Positions 26,918-35,454 of a stretch of DNA of 64,000 nt are shown here, in pieces (position 1 is the first letter of the stretch; each line of letters begins with the position of its first letter). The notes beneath the pieces are model-generated. The model was given only the letters and a program-made list of their open reading frames with translations. It did no database searches and had not been told where the DNA came from. Position numbers and translations under genes: made by a program. The stretch is taken from contig NZ_BSNM01000002.1 of the NCBI RefSeq assembly GCF_030159995.1, positions 186,001 to 250,000 of the forward strand, in the 5' to 3' direction. This DNA comes from Litoribrevibacter albus (GTDB taxonomy: Bacteria; Pseudomonadota; Gammaproteobacteria; Pseudomonadales; Litoribrevibacteraceae).

Positions 26918-28342
26918 ATGACCAACAAAATCGAACTTGTGCAAATTGAGCCGGATCACAAGGACGTTCACCACTTCAATCCTGACGATAATGTCATCGC
27001 TCGGGAGAAAATTCAGGTGAAAGCCACGGATGGTTTCCACAGTAAACTGCGAAAGCTGGTAGCGGGGCTGGGGTTCCTCGCCTTCTTTGGCTGTGCCTGG
27101 CTGCAGTGGGATGGCCATCAGGCCGTACTGTGGGATTTAACTAATCGCCAATTTTTGATCTTCGGCCTGACCCTCTGGCCTCAGGATCTTTTCTTACTGT
27201 CTTTTACCTTAATGATCAGTGCCTTTGGCTTGTTTGCGGTGACGGCGTTTGCTGGGCGAGTGTGGTGTGGTTATGCCTGCCCACAAAGTACTTGGTCCTG
27301 GGTGTTCATCTGGTTGGAAAACAAGATTGAAGGCGACCGAAATGCTCGACGCAAGTTAGATAAGGCAAGTCTGTCCAGTCACAAGGTCTTCTTAAAGTTA
27401 GTCAAACATGCATCGTGGGCTGCGGTTGCCTTTATCACTGCATTAACCTTTGTCGGGTACTTTACTCCGATTCGCGAGCTAGCATCGGACCTATTCACCT
27501 TTGAAGCCTCTTGGGGCGCGGTGAGCTGGGTGCTTATTTTGTCAGTACTTACTTACCTGAATGCCGGCTGGTTGCGTGAGCAAGTATGTATTTATATGTG
27601 CCCGTATGCACGATTCCAGTCTGTGATGTTCGATAAAGATACCTTGGTGGTGTCCTACGATGTGGAGCGTGGTGAGCCAAGATCAGCCAAACGTAAACAC
27701 GTCCAAAGTGCCGAGGAGAAACCGGGAGATTGTGTGGATTGCACTCTGTGTGTTCAGGTTTGCCCGACCGGTATCGATATTCGCCAGGGGTTGCAGTACG
27801 AGTGCATCAGTTGCGGCAAGTGTATTGATGCCTGTAACAATGTGATGGATAAGCTGGGCTTTGCGCGTGGGCTGATTCGATATACCAGCGAAACTGCGCT
27901 CAAACATAAACAACCGGCCAAATTTCACGGCCGATTACTGGGGTACAGTGCAGTAATGACGGTACTGCTCGGTGCTCTCGTTTATGGAGTGATGACCTTA
28001 TCGACGGTGGATTTAGAGGTAGATCGCGGACGTGGCGCGAACTTGTTCCGAGAAAATTACCGTGGTGACATCATCAATAGTTATAACGTTCGGGTGATGA
28101 ACAAAACCCAAGAAACCAAGATCTATCAACTGGCGGTAGAAGGTGTGGCGGTGGATTCGCTGGAAGGCACTACCACTCTCGAATTAGCGCCCGGAGAAAT
28201 CAGTCAGTTGCCTATGTCAGTGACCGTAAAACTGGATCAGTTGTCGGAGCGGGCAACGCCGATCGAATTTGTGGTCTGGGAAGAGGGGAATCCTCTTCAG
28301 AGAGAAACGGCGGAGAGTCGATTCATTGCCCCTCTTCGTTAA
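26918..28342 (+). CDS. ccoG: Cytochrome c oxidase accessory protein CcoG/RdxA
   Basis: CcoG is an inner-membrane 4Fe-4S protein involved in copper handling for cbb3 oxidase assembly. The protein has several membrane helices, the family motif WCGYACPQSTWSWVFIWLE, and two ferredoxin-type cysteine clusters in CVDCTLCVQVCP and CISCGKCIDAC. The last 110 residues form the periplasmic domain. ATG at 26918 follows a GAGACGAAG region and gives 475 residues; 26900 is an in-frame alternative. Usually ccoG sits beside ccoNOPQ, but no oxidase subunit is present here. Instead it lies after a sigma-54 activator and a sigma-54 promoter. Confidence 0.93.
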   Translation: MTNKIELVQIEPDHKDVHHFNPDDNVIAREKIQVKATDGFHSKLRKLVAGLGFLAFFGCAWLQWDGHQAVLWDLTNRQFLIFGLTLWPQDLFLLSFTLMISAFGLFAVTAFAGRVWCGYACPQSTWSWVFIWLENKIEGDRNARRKLDKASLSSHKVFLKLVKHASWAAVAFITALTFVGYFTPIRELASDLFTFEASWGAVSWVLILSVLTYLNAGWLREQVCIYMCPYARFQSVMFDKDTLVVSYDVERGEPRSAKRKHVQSAEEKPGDCVDCTLCVQVCPTGIDIRQGLQYECISCGKCIDACNNVMDKLGFARGLIRYTSETALKHKQPAKFHGRLLGYSAVMTVLLGALVYGVMTLSTVDLEVDRGRGANLFRENYRGDIINSYNVRVMNKTQETKIYQLAVEGVAVDSLEGTTTLELAPGEISQLPMSVTVKLDQLSERATPIEFVVWEEGNPLQRETAESRFIAPLR

Positions 28343-28417
28343 ATAGTGTGACTCATAGACAGTATTTAAAGCTTCCTTTCACCTTCGTCTCCTGGCTCTT
28401 TTTTGCGGAGTCATTTA

Positions 28418-28482
28418 AGCGCAGGTATCCGCACAGTTTCTTTTCCCTATGGGAAACTGGTTGGGATACCCGCGCTCTTTTT
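28418..28482 (+). terminator. Strong extended hairpin terminator after ccoG
   Basis: An outer stem pairs 28418-28430 with 28464-28476 (12 pairs, one A-C mismatch), and an inner stem CAGTTTC/GAAACTG lies within. CTTTTT follows at once. It ends about 75-140 bp after the ccoG stop. The unusual length leaves room for a structured RNA, but terminator is the simplest reading. Confidence 0.75.
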
Positions 28483-28606
28483 ACCTTCTTACCATACCTC
28501 GGCGAATTCTCGAATCTGTCTTAGATCAAGGCACATGGGATTTACGCTTTATTGAGGCTGGCTTTGGTGTATAGTCCCTGATAATTCAATTAAGCACCGT
28601 TTAGTG

Positions 28607-28652
28607 CTTCTAGTCGTACTTTTAGTCGTTAGTACTTCTAGTCGTACTTTTA
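28607..28652. repeat. 18-bp direct repeat upstream of moeA
   Basis: CTTCTAGTCGTACTTTTA occurs at 28607-28624 and 28635-28652, 28 bp apart. The second copy ends 19 bp before the moeA ATG, just upstream of its AAGGAG. Confidence 0.85.
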
Positions 28653-28671
28653 AGCACCAAGGAGACAATCT

Positions 28672-29922
28672 ATGCGGCCGTATGACGAAGCATTAGCACA
28701 GTTATTGAATGATGTGGGAAGCGTTGCAACAGCATCAAACGCGACAGAAAGCGTTAGCTTACTTGATGCGGTTAGCCGTGTGTTGGCCGAAGATATCTGC
28801 TCTCCTAACAATGTACCGCCTAAAGATAACTCTGCAATGGACGGCTATGCGTTACGTCTCAATGAAGCGAATGAACAAGGACAATGGCAGGTGGTCGCGA
28901 CCCGATTGGCAGGCGATGCATCGGCCTTGACGGTTGGTCCGGGTGAGGCGGTGCGTATCATGACGGGGGCTGAAGTACCAGATGGTGCGGATACCGTGAT
29001 CATGCAGGAAGAGATTATCAGAGACGGTGACAGTATTTCATTAGCCAGTGAGCAGGGTGTCTCAGCGCATAAAGTGGCTGAAAACATTCGTCCGGTAGGC
29101 AATGACATCAAAGAAGGTCGTGTCATCGTAGCGAAGGGGACTCGAATCGATGCTTCTCATCTTGGGTTAATTGCATCGGTGGGCATCAATACGGTGAGCG
29201 TTTACCGACGTCCGGTTGTTGCTGTTATTTCGACCGGTGATGAATTGATTGAGCCTGGTCAGCCGTTACCAGCGGGATCGATTTATAACAGCAATCGTTA
29301 TTTCCTGTTGCCAATGTTGGAAAAGCTGGGTTGTGAGATTATTGATTATGGCACCTTGAAAGACGATCAGGCCTTGTTTGAACGTGTTTTTAAAGAAGCG
29401 TCAGAAAAAGCAGACTTTGTGATTACCACGGGTGGTGTCTCTGTCGGGGACGCGGATTACGTTAAGCCGGTATTAGATGCCTTAGGGAATATTGATTTCT
29501 GGAAGGTGGCCATTAAACCAGGCAAGCCGTTTGCTTGTGGGCGTTTGAGTAAAGACGACACTCAAAAAGCCGGTTACTTATTAGGTCTACCGGGTAATCC
29601 GGTGTCGGCCATCGTTACCTTTATGTTGTTGGCAAGACCGGCCATTCAACAGTTCTCAGGGCAGGCTGCGGAGCCTTTGGCTTTCTTGCCTGGGCGAGTG
29701 ACTCAGGATGTACGCAAGCGTCCTGGTCGGATGGACTTCCAGCGGGCTCACTATGTGATGGGCGAAGATGGTAGACTTAAGGTAACGCCATTCAATAGTC
29801 AGAGCTCTGGTGTTTTGTCATCGATCGCAGAATCTAACTGCTTTATGGTGCTGGATCGTGAGCAGGGATCTCTTGAAGCAGGTGCTAAAGTCAAAATTCT
29901 TCCGTTCAGAGAGTGGTTGTAA
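28672..29922 (+). CDS. moeA: Molybdopterin molybdenumtransferase
   Basis: MoeA inserts molybdenum into adenylylated molybdopterin. The 416 residues show PKDNSAMDGYALR at the N terminus, MTGAEVPDGADTVIMQE, ISTGDELIEPG, and the MoCF-binding TTGGVSVGDADYVKPVL and GLPGNPVSA motifs. AAGGAG lies seven bases before the ATG. It is followed by moaD (55 bp) and moaE (3 bp gap), forming a short molybdenum-cofactor operon without moaA, moaB or moaC. Those genes must lie elsewhere. No Moco riboswitch signature was recognised upstream. Confidence 0.96.
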   Translation: MRPYDEALAQLLNDVGSVATASNATESVSLLDAVSRVLAEDICSPNNVPPKDNSAMDGYALRLNEANEQGQWQVVATRLAGDASALTVGPGEAVRIMTGAEVPDGADTVIMQEEIIRDGDSISLASEQGVSAHKVAENIRPVGNDIKEGRVIVAKGTRIDASHLGLIASVGINTVSVYRRPVVAVISTGDELIEPGQPLPAGSIYNSNRYFLLPMLEKLGCEIIDYGTLKDDQALFERVFKEASEKADFVITTGGVSVGDADYVKPVLDALGNIDFWKVAIKPGKPFACGRLSKDDTQKAGYLLGLPGNPVSAIVTFMLLARPAIQQFSGQAAEPLAFLPGRVTQDVRKRPGRMDFQRAHYVMGEDGRLKVTPFNSQSSGVLSSIAESNCFMVLDREQGSLEAGAKVKILPFREWL

Positions 29923-29977
29923 TCAATCATTGGTGTCTGAATTGAAAGTTACTCAGGTTGAGGTTTAGGTAGTCGTT

Positions 29978-30232
29978 GTGAGTGTGAAAGTTGTGTATTT
30001 CGCCCGATTAAGGGAAGCCATTGGGCAGTCGGAAGAGCAGGTAACCTTACCTGAAGGTGTTGAGACAACAGGGCAACTCAAAGAATGGTTAATGGCGCGT
30101 GGTGAGCCTTGGGCTTCGGCGTTATCTGGAAAGCGCGTGTTAGTGGCCGTTGATCAGGAACACGCCGGCTACGATGCATCCGTCAAAGACGCCACTGAAA
30201 TTGCCTTCTTCCCACCGGTAACGGGAGGGTAG
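29978..30232 (+). CDS. moaD: Molybdopterin synthase sulfur-carrier subunit
   Basis: MoaD is the ubiquitin-like small subunit of molybdopterin synthase; its C-terminal Gly-Gly is thiocarboxylated to donate sulfur. The 84-residue protein ends VTGG as required, and has the beta-grasp opening VKVVYFARLREAIG. The start is GTG at 29978; a second GTG two codons later is possible. It lies between moeA and moaE. Confidence 0.94.
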   Translation: MSVKVVYFARLREAIGQSEEQVTLPEGVETTGQLKEWLMARGEPWASALSGKRVLVAVDQEHAGYDASVKDATEIAFFPPVTGG

Positions 30233-30235
30233 CTC

Positions 30236-30730
30236 GTGTCGGGTTCAGCTAAGAGTCATGCTTGCAAGATAGAAATCTCAGTGCAAGAAGCAGATTTTGA
30301 TTTGGGTGCGCTTTCTAACCAATGGACTGACGGGGACGTTGAAAACGGTGCTCAGGTGATGTTTGTCGGGCGTGTGAGAGAGTTTGCACAAGCGAATCAG
30401 CAGTCAATGACCCTAGAGCATTACCCGGGCATGACCGAAAAGGCACTTAGAGAGACCGCCGACATTGCAGCTGAACGTTGGCGTATCAACAAAGCATTAA
30501 TCATTCATCGTATAGGTGAATTACAACCGGCCGACCAGATTGTGTTAGTCATGGTGTTGTCGGGACACCGAGAAGATGCATTCAATGCTGCGTGGTTCAT
30601 TATGGATCATTTAAAGACCACTGCACCATTTTGGAAAAAAGAGTCGGCGGATGGAGAAGGTCACTGGGTGGATGCAAAAGAGTCCGATGATAATGCGTTG
30701 ACCAAGTGGGATAACGGCTCTGATTCCTAG
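30236..30730 (+). CDS. moaE: Molybdopterin synthase catalytic subunit
   Basis: MoaE converts precursor Z (cyclic pyranopterin monophosphate) to molybdopterin with sulfur from MoaD. The 164 residues include ENGAQVMFVGRVREF, LEHYPGMTEKALRE, IHRIGELQPADQIVLV, SGHREDAFNAAWFIMDHLKTTAPFWKKE with the conserved Lys residues. Start is GTG, three bases after the moaD stop, with GGAGG inside the end of moaD, so translation is likely coupled. Confidence 0.95.
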   Translation: MSGSAKSHACKIEISVQEADFDLGALSNQWTDGDVENGAQVMFVGRVREFAQANQQSMTLEHYPGMTEKALRETADIAAERWRINKALIIHRIGELQPADQIVLVMVLSGHREDAFNAAWFIMDHLKTTAPFWKKESADGEGHWVDAKESDDNALTKWDNGSDS

Positions 30731-30798
30731 TAAAGAGCCAATTCTGGGCAATTGCCTTTAAACATCTTATCCACTGAGCCAGATCAAGTAGTGCATCA

Positions 30799-30899
30799 AA
30801 GTACTCAACTATTATGACTCCCATAATCAATTAGGATCTTTAACGTAGTTTTGGCTGATGGCATAAAACATGAATTAAAGATCCACTACGTGAGTACTT
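30799..30899. promoter_or_regulatory. Nested inverted repeats before small membrane ORF
   Basis: The outer arms AAGTACTCA (30799) and TGAGTACTT (30891), and the inner arms GGATCTTTAA (30834) and TTAAAGATCC (30875), are perfect complements. Additional short arms ACGTAGT (30843) and ACTACGT (30885) and a small hairpin ATTATG-ACTCC-CATAAT (30811) lie inside. The set ends 13 bp before the small ORF start, so an operator cluster or an RNA switch controlling it is possible. Confidence 0.6.
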
Positions 30900-30911
30900 G
30901 AGGAAGATATT

Positions 30912-30995
30912 ATGAAACCAGTGAATACATCAACTGTGCCTTTCTTGGTAAGTATTGCTGCTGTATTAGTCGTTCTTGGAGCGAGCGTCGTTTAA
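30912..30995 (+). CDS. 27-residue predicted membrane peptide
   Basis: A short reading frame beginning MKPVNTSTVPFLVSI and ending in a hydrophobic stretch (AAVLVVLGASVV). GAGGAAG lies six bases before the ATG, an ideal ribosome-binding site. The single hydrophobic segment of about 17 residues suggests an inner-membrane small protein. It is preceded by strong nested inverted repeats. There is no homology I recognise. It might be a regulatory small protein or a toxin-like peptide; coding status is inferred from the ribosome-binding site and composition. Confidence 0.55.
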   Translation: MKPVNTSTVPFLVSIAAVLVVLGASVV

Positions 30996-31130
30996 CGCCA
31001 CGTTTACCGAATAGCGTTGAAGTCAGGTTGTTTGGTTTCCATTAACCGGGCTTTCACGTACCATTTGAGCTTATCTTTCGAGCGTTTTATCAGGCTCTGA
31101 TGATTTCTTACTTCCATAGGTAAACGTACC

Positions 31131-31805
31131 ATGACAGGTCAGTATCCGGATCATATTCAGGCAGACGACATCTTTATTTCAGTAAAAGAAGAAATTGCGA
31201 GCGCAATTACTCATGGAGCTGGTGCTGTTGCAAGCTTGGTGGGGCTGGTTTTCTTACTCCTGGCTGCTTTTTCCGGTCAAGACACCTGGGCCATTGTCAG
31301 CGCCTTTGTTTATGGACTGAGCCTGTTTACATTGTATTTGGCGTCGACGGTCTATCACTCAGTTTTTTGTCCTATCAAACGTGATCGTCTCAAAAGTCTG
31401 GATCACTGTGCGATTTACCTCCTTATTGCCGGCTCCTATACCCCATTTTTACTGGTGAATATGCGCGATACCATTGGTTGGACGGTGTTCGGACTGGTCT
31501 GGGGTATTGCTGCGGTAGGCATTATTCTCAAGGTGTGTTTCCGGCATCGATTCAAACTTCTTCGAGTGGCTACCTATCTGATGATGGGCTGGATTGCCGT
31601 CTTTTGTGGTAAAGATTTTATTGAGGCAATTGATCCCGCTGGCTTCTCTTTATTGATGGCGGGTGGGATTGTCTATAGCGTCGGTGTGATTTTTTACATG
31701 ATGCCGAAAGTGCCTTTCAGTCACGCGATCTGGCACTTGTTTGTGATAGGTGGCAGTGTCTGTCATTTCTTGGCTATCTACCACTATGTGATTGTACCGG
31801 CTTAA
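31131..31805 (+). CDS. trhA: Hemolysin III / PAQR family membrane protein
   Basis: A 224-residue, seven-helix membrane protein of the hemolysin-III (TrhA/YqfA) family, related to PAQR receptors and linked to membrane lipid homeostasis in E. coli. Marks include EEIASAITHGAGAVASLVGLV near the N terminus, STVYHS, LDHCAIYLLIAGSYTPF, and the C-terminal HAIWHLFVIGGSVCHF with the His residues thought to bind zinc. It stands alone, about 135 bp after the small membrane ORF. Confidence 0.92.
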   Translation: MTGQYPDHIQADDIFISVKEEIASAITHGAGAVASLVGLVFLLLAAFSGQDTWAIVSAFVYGLSLFTLYLASTVYHSVFCPIKRDRLKSLDHCAIYLLIAGSYTPFLLVNMRDTIGWTVFGLVWGIAAVGIILKVCFRHRFKLLRVATYLMMGWIAVFCGKDFIEAIDPAGFSLLMAGGIVYSVGVIFYMMPKVPFSHAIWHLFVIGGSVCHFLAIYHYVIVPA

Positions 31806-32064
31806 TCGAGCCGGCTTTTTGCTTTCAATCTGGCAAGCCAATCTAGCAAGTCAATCTATCAAATCTATTAGTCACCTATCTGTAGTGCGAGCTGATGTAT
31901 TGCTCTGCAATACGGTGATTTCTGTGTAATTATTTCTTTGTGATTTTCTGGAATATGTCCTAATTTGTTGTGAGACATTCCAAACTTCAATGAATTTCTA
32001 TTTCAACACTAAACAGATTCTTTATCCTGCCGATAGTATCTCTATCAGCAGGGTAGCGGAATTC

Positions 32065-32457
32065 ATGAAAACAGTTCTTTTTTTAGATTTTATTCCAGAT
32101 TCACTAGTGCATAAGACACTGTGTGAACAAGACATTGAGGTCATCCACTTTTCAGAAATCGAACAAGAAGGTTTAGTTTGGCCGAATCTGGTCAAGCGAT
32201 GCAGTCTTGTTCTGGCCTCCGGCATGAAAGGGTTGGTTCACGATCACCCACAATTGTCAGATCTACTTCAATCAATGGTCAGAATGGGCATGAAGGTTGA
32301 GGTGATGTGTGTCGATCAGCCGTTATCAAATATTCACTGTGCCATGATTAATGGTGTGCAATATCGCTTTGGGATCGACTTCGACAGTGCCGAGCAGGTG
32401 ATCGAAGTATTAGAGCAAATCATGAATCATCGTTCGGTCGAGCAGTTTACGGCGTAG
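32065..32457 (+). CDS. Small soluble protein, unknown
   Basis: I do not recognise this protein. With the start at 32065 (MKTVLFLDFIPDSL) it has 130 residues; the frame is open to ATG at 31990, but that part reads as an unconserved-looking extension. The pattern (alternating beta strands and helices, VLFLDF, ASGMKGLV, KVEVMCVDQPL) suggests a small Rossmann-like or DsrE-like fold, which is only a guess. It stands between the hemolysin-III gene and the convergent M48 protease gene, with its own upstream spacer. Confidence that it is a gene is moderate to good. Confidence 0.6.
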   Translation: MKTVLFLDFIPDSLVHKTLCEQDIEVIHFSEIEQEGLVWPNLVKRCSLVLASGMKGLVHDHPQLSDLLQSMVRMGMKVEVMCVDQPLSNIHCAMINGVQYRFGIDFDSAEQVIEVLEQIMNHRSVEQFTA

Positions 32458-32485
32458 TTAACCAAGTGCTTTTCAACCTATGATC

Positions 32486-34537
32486 TTATTTGCCTAGTGC
32501 CATCGGTATTGGGCAATCCCAACAATCGCCTAACATTCGCAGCCAGTCCAGCTCTTGGTGAGTCATGGTATCGTCGTGCTGCATTAAATCGGTTACGGCC
32601 ATCAACACACTTCGTTTTAGCAACGGCGCCAGATGTTCAACTCGAAAGATGGCATTGGCGAGCGCTTGATGGCTAATTGTTTTGATATTCGGTAATGATG
32701 TCTCTTTGATTTGAAACTGCTGCACTGCATGTTGATAGGCTGCCAGCTGGTGGGCTTCTTCTGTGAACTGACTTAAAAATCCAAACAGGGTGGATAGCTC
32801 TGGTTTAAGATGCGAAAACGATGAAAACTCCACCCTGGGATTTCGGCTGGCCTTAGGATTAAGGTGTCGAAACAGAACCAGGTAAAAGAACAGTTCTTGC
32901 GGCAGAATCTGTTTATCCGACATGATCACTTTTTTAGCGGTTACCAACAGCGCTTTCTTATCCTCAGCGGATAAAGACTTCAACGAAGCCAACCCTAGTT
33001 GCAATAAAGGGTAGACCGGGCGTTCCTTCATTTCATGAACCATTGGCAAGTAATGGTCGATCAATGATTGTGGATAACTTTCCTGTTCTATCAGTAAAGC
33101 GGTGGCCGACTCTGGGCGACTGTTGTTTTGAGCTAAGATCAACAACAGCAATAACGAGGCATAGTCGGGTTGATGAAGGCCCGTGATTAATTCATTCGGA
33201 ATACTGGATAAGCAGCTTCGGGCTGCCGTGATACTTTGCTGGTCACTCAAACCAATAGAGGCAATCGCCTGATCTACATTGGCTTGCTGGAAGGGTGAGG
33301 TGAACTCAATCATTTCTTCCTGTTGAAGTTCTATACCATACAAGTCTGCACTTGCACGAGTGTCTGCAGCCAGACCGGAAGTTACTTCACTCAAGGCCGG
33401 CGAGGTGGCTGTTGATAAAGTAACTGAGGAGGAAGTAGAACCTGAAGACTCAGCAGGTGCGTCAGACGTCTGAAGTGTTTGTTGTCGTTCCTGAGCGCGT
33501 TGGATTTTGGCTTTGGTGAGAAACTGTGCATCCAGACGCGTTATACGTTCTTCAATTGGCGGGTGGGTGTCTAACCAGGTGGAAAATCGAAGCGATAAGG
33601 TTTTGGCAATACACATGTGACTGAGGTTTTCTGCATGCCGCGTGGTCAGTATAGACTGGTGATGGTGCGTGTGGATCTTATATAACGCAGAGGCAATGCC
33701 TTGGGTTTGGCGAGTGAACTGCACGGCAGAGGCATCAGCCATGAATTCGCGCTGACGTGACAATGCTGCTTTGATAATTCGGCTGCATAGCACCCCTAAA
33801 CTGCCCAAGATCCAGATAAGCACACCGGGAAGGGCGAGAAACACAATGCCGCCTCGGGCATCATGACCGCCGCGTAACCCCAGATCGACCAACCAACGCC
33901 CAAGCTGCCCCATCGCTACCAAGCCAGACAGAATCGACATCATTTTCACATTGAGTCTCATGTCACCATTGAGGATATGAGAGAACTCATGGCCGATCAC
34001 CCCTTGTAACTCATCCCGGTTGAGGCTGATGGTTAAACCCCGGGTCACACAAATGGCCGCTTCGTTCGGTGAGTAGCCAGCGGCAAAGGCGTTGATGGCA
34101 TGTTCCCGATCCATAATGAAGACTTCAGGTACTGGTAAGCCGGAAGCCAATGCCATTTCTTCTACCACGTTTAGCAGGCGTCGCTCATCTCGATTCATGG
34201 TGTTTGCCGGGATGCGGCGTCCGCCCATCATTTCCGCTACTTTACTGCCACCTTGTCGAAGTGTCAGCCAATTTGCCAGAGACACCATGCCCACAAACAA
34301 CACTACCGAAACGGTTACTTGCCAGCTGTAGCGGGTGTCCAGCCAGTGATGAAGTATGGTTGAATAGCTGTGACTTTCTGAGGCTTTTGCCAGTTCAGCG
34401 GGTTCTGTGGCAATGGCCCAAACAAGAAGCCCACCAAGATTGAAGCCAATAGTGAGGACAATCAAAGCCAGTGTGTAACCGACAATGAGATATTTACTTG
34501 ATCGATTGGCTTTGGCCTGGTGTTCAAAAAAGTCCAT
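32486..34537 (-). CDS. M48 family membrane metalloprotease with C-terminal extension
   Basis: A 683-residue HtpX/Ste24-type zinc protease. Two N-terminal helices (about 17-42 and 72-92) precede the catalytic domain with the zinc motif HEFSH (His183, Glu184, His187) and a downstream Glu in the REFMADASAVQFTRQ segment. A further hydrophobic region (IVFLALPGVLIWILGSLGVL) follows the zinc motif. After about residue 350 comes a Ser/Thr linker and a 300-residue helical domain ending in LMAVTDLMQHDDTMTHQELDWL, which faintly resembles a TerB-like module. HtpX itself is about 290 residues, so the extension is notable. It lies 86 bp after lemA on the same strand, the common LemA-M48 pairing. Confidence 0.9.
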   Translation of the reverse strand: MDFFEHQAKANRSSKYLIVGYTLALIVLTIGFNLGGLLVWAIATEPAELAKASESHSYSTILHHWLDTRYSWQVTVSVVLFVGMVSLANWLTLRQGGSKVAEMMGGRRIPANTMNRDERRLLNVVEEMALASGLPVPEVFIMDREHAINAFAAGYSPNEAAICVTRGLTISLNRDELQGVIGHEFSHILNGDMRLNVKMMSILSGLVAMGQLGRWLVDLGLRGGHDARGGIVFLALPGVLIWILGSLGVLCSRIIKAALSRQREFMADASAVQFTRQTQGIASALYKIHTHHHQSILTTRHAENLSHMCIAKTLSLRFSTWLDTHPPIEERITRLDAQFLTKAKIQRAQERQQTLQTSDAPAESSGSTSSSVTLSTATSPALSEVTSGLAADTRASADLYGIELQQEEMIEFTSPFQQANVDQAIASIGLSDQQSITAARSCLSSIPNELITGLHQPDYASLLLLLILAQNNSRPESATALLIEQESYPQSLIDHYLPMVHEMKERPVYPLLQLGLASLKSLSAEDKKALLVTAKKVIMSDKQILPQELFFYLVLFRHLNPKASRNPRVEFSSFSHLKPELSTLFGFLSQFTEEAHQLAAYQHAVQQFQIKETSLPNIKTISHQALANAIFRVEHLAPLLKRSVLMAVTDLMQHDDTMTHQELDWLRMLGDCWDCPIPMALGK

Positions 34538-34623
34538 GAGAGAGTCTCGTTCGACGGCCCGTGGGACCGTCGAAATTCAGCCGTGAAAACGTTAGTGAGC
34601 GGGGGTTAGGTTCTAACCGAAGA

Positions 34624-35217
34624 TTAATTGAAGCTCACTTTTACGGCTTCACGTTTTTTAGGATCGTCAATCTCCAGAAGCTCAGCAAACTTAAAGCCGA
34701 AGAAGCCGGCAATCAGGTTGCTAGGAAATTGTTCCCGGTAGGTGTTGTAGTTCATCACCGCATCATTAAAGGCTTGGCGAGAAAACGCCACACGGTTTTC
34801 TGTGGACGTGAGTTCTTCCATCAACTGAGAGATGGTTTCATTTGCTTTTAGATCGGGATAATTTTCGGCCACCGCATAAAACCCCCCCAACATAGAGGTT
34901 AGGCGACTTTCGGCTTTTGATAAGGCTTTCAACGCCGAGGCGTCTTCAGGGTGTGCAGCCGCTTGCTTACTGGCAGAAGATGCCTGATTTCTTGCTTCCA
35001 TCACCTGTGCCAGCGTTTCCCGCTCGTGACTCATATAGGCTTTGGAGGACTCCACCAAGTTGGGGATTAATTCATAGCGGCGCTGCAATTGAACATCAAT
35101 CTGAGCAAAGCTGTTTTTGAACCGATTTCTTAAAGTGACCAGTTGGTTGTACATCGAGACAACCAACAGAAACACACCCACCACAATGACCAAGCCAATA
35201 ATGGTATCTGTACTCAT
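34624..35217 (-). CDS. lemA: LemA family protein
   Basis: LemA proteins are membrane-anchored helical bundles whose biochemical role is unclear; they commonly pair with M48 proteases. The start at 35217 is supported by GGGAG and gives an N-terminal helix (TIIGLVIVVGVFLLVVSMYNQLV), after which comes the typical RNRFKNSFAQIDVQLQRRYELIPNLVE motif. 197 residues. The frame extends to 35292, but the extra residues precede the anchor without a ribosome-binding site. It is probably the first gene of a lemA-M48 operon. Confidence 0.93.
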   Translation of the reverse strand: MSTDTIIGLVIVVGVFLLVVSMYNQLVTLRNRFKNSFAQIDVQLQRRYELIPNLVESSKAYMSHERETLAQVMEARNQASSASKQAAAHPEDASALKALSKAESRLTSMLGGFYAVAENYPDLKANETISQLMEELTSTENRVAFSRQAFNDAVMNYNTYREQFPSNLIAGFFGFKFAELLEIDDPKKREAVKVSFN

Positions 35218-35454
35218 AAATGCTCCCAAAAAGTCGTTTTCCGAATTATAGCAGTTGGTGGGGTGAATAATGTGAACCAGGGAGCCTAACAATCGGTCGG
35301 TTTCGTGACAACGTGTGTGTTTTACGGCAAACGATCGGCGTCATTACATAATAGGGGTCAGACGGTTGAATCGCGGGTATCAAAGTTATCGAGGGCTGAG
35401 GCTGTCAGGGCAGAGGGTATCAAGGGGAGAGAGGATCAAAGATATCAAGCAGGG

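Larger units (their letters stand above)
28343..28671. other. ccoG-moeA intergenic region
   Basis: About 330 bp holding the strong hairpin/terminator at 28418-28482, a small hairpin AAGCAC/GTGCTT (28592-28609) and an 18-bp direct repeat (28607 and 28635). No ORF is supported. The moeA promoter is probably between about 28500 and 28600, but no consensus is clear. Confidence 0.5.
30731..31130. other. Region between moaE and hemolysin-III gene
   Basis: About 400 bp. It contains a nested set of inverted repeats (30799-30899), a short ORF (30912-30995) and then about 135 bp with no recognised element before the hemolysin-III gene. A half-matching FNR-like site near 30775 is too weak to call. Confidence 0.5.

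Noticed and set aside
28418-28482. Moco riboswitch upstream of moeA
   Set aside because: The position invites it, but I see none of the conserved Moco/Tuco motif elements, and the hairpin ends in a T run more like a terminator after ccoG.
28516-28532. FNR-like half site near AGATCAAGG
   Set aside because: Only one half matches (ATCAA); the other half has two of five bases.
30771-30787. FNR-like site before the small membrane ORF
   Set aside because: One half-site is exact, the other only three of five; not enough to call.
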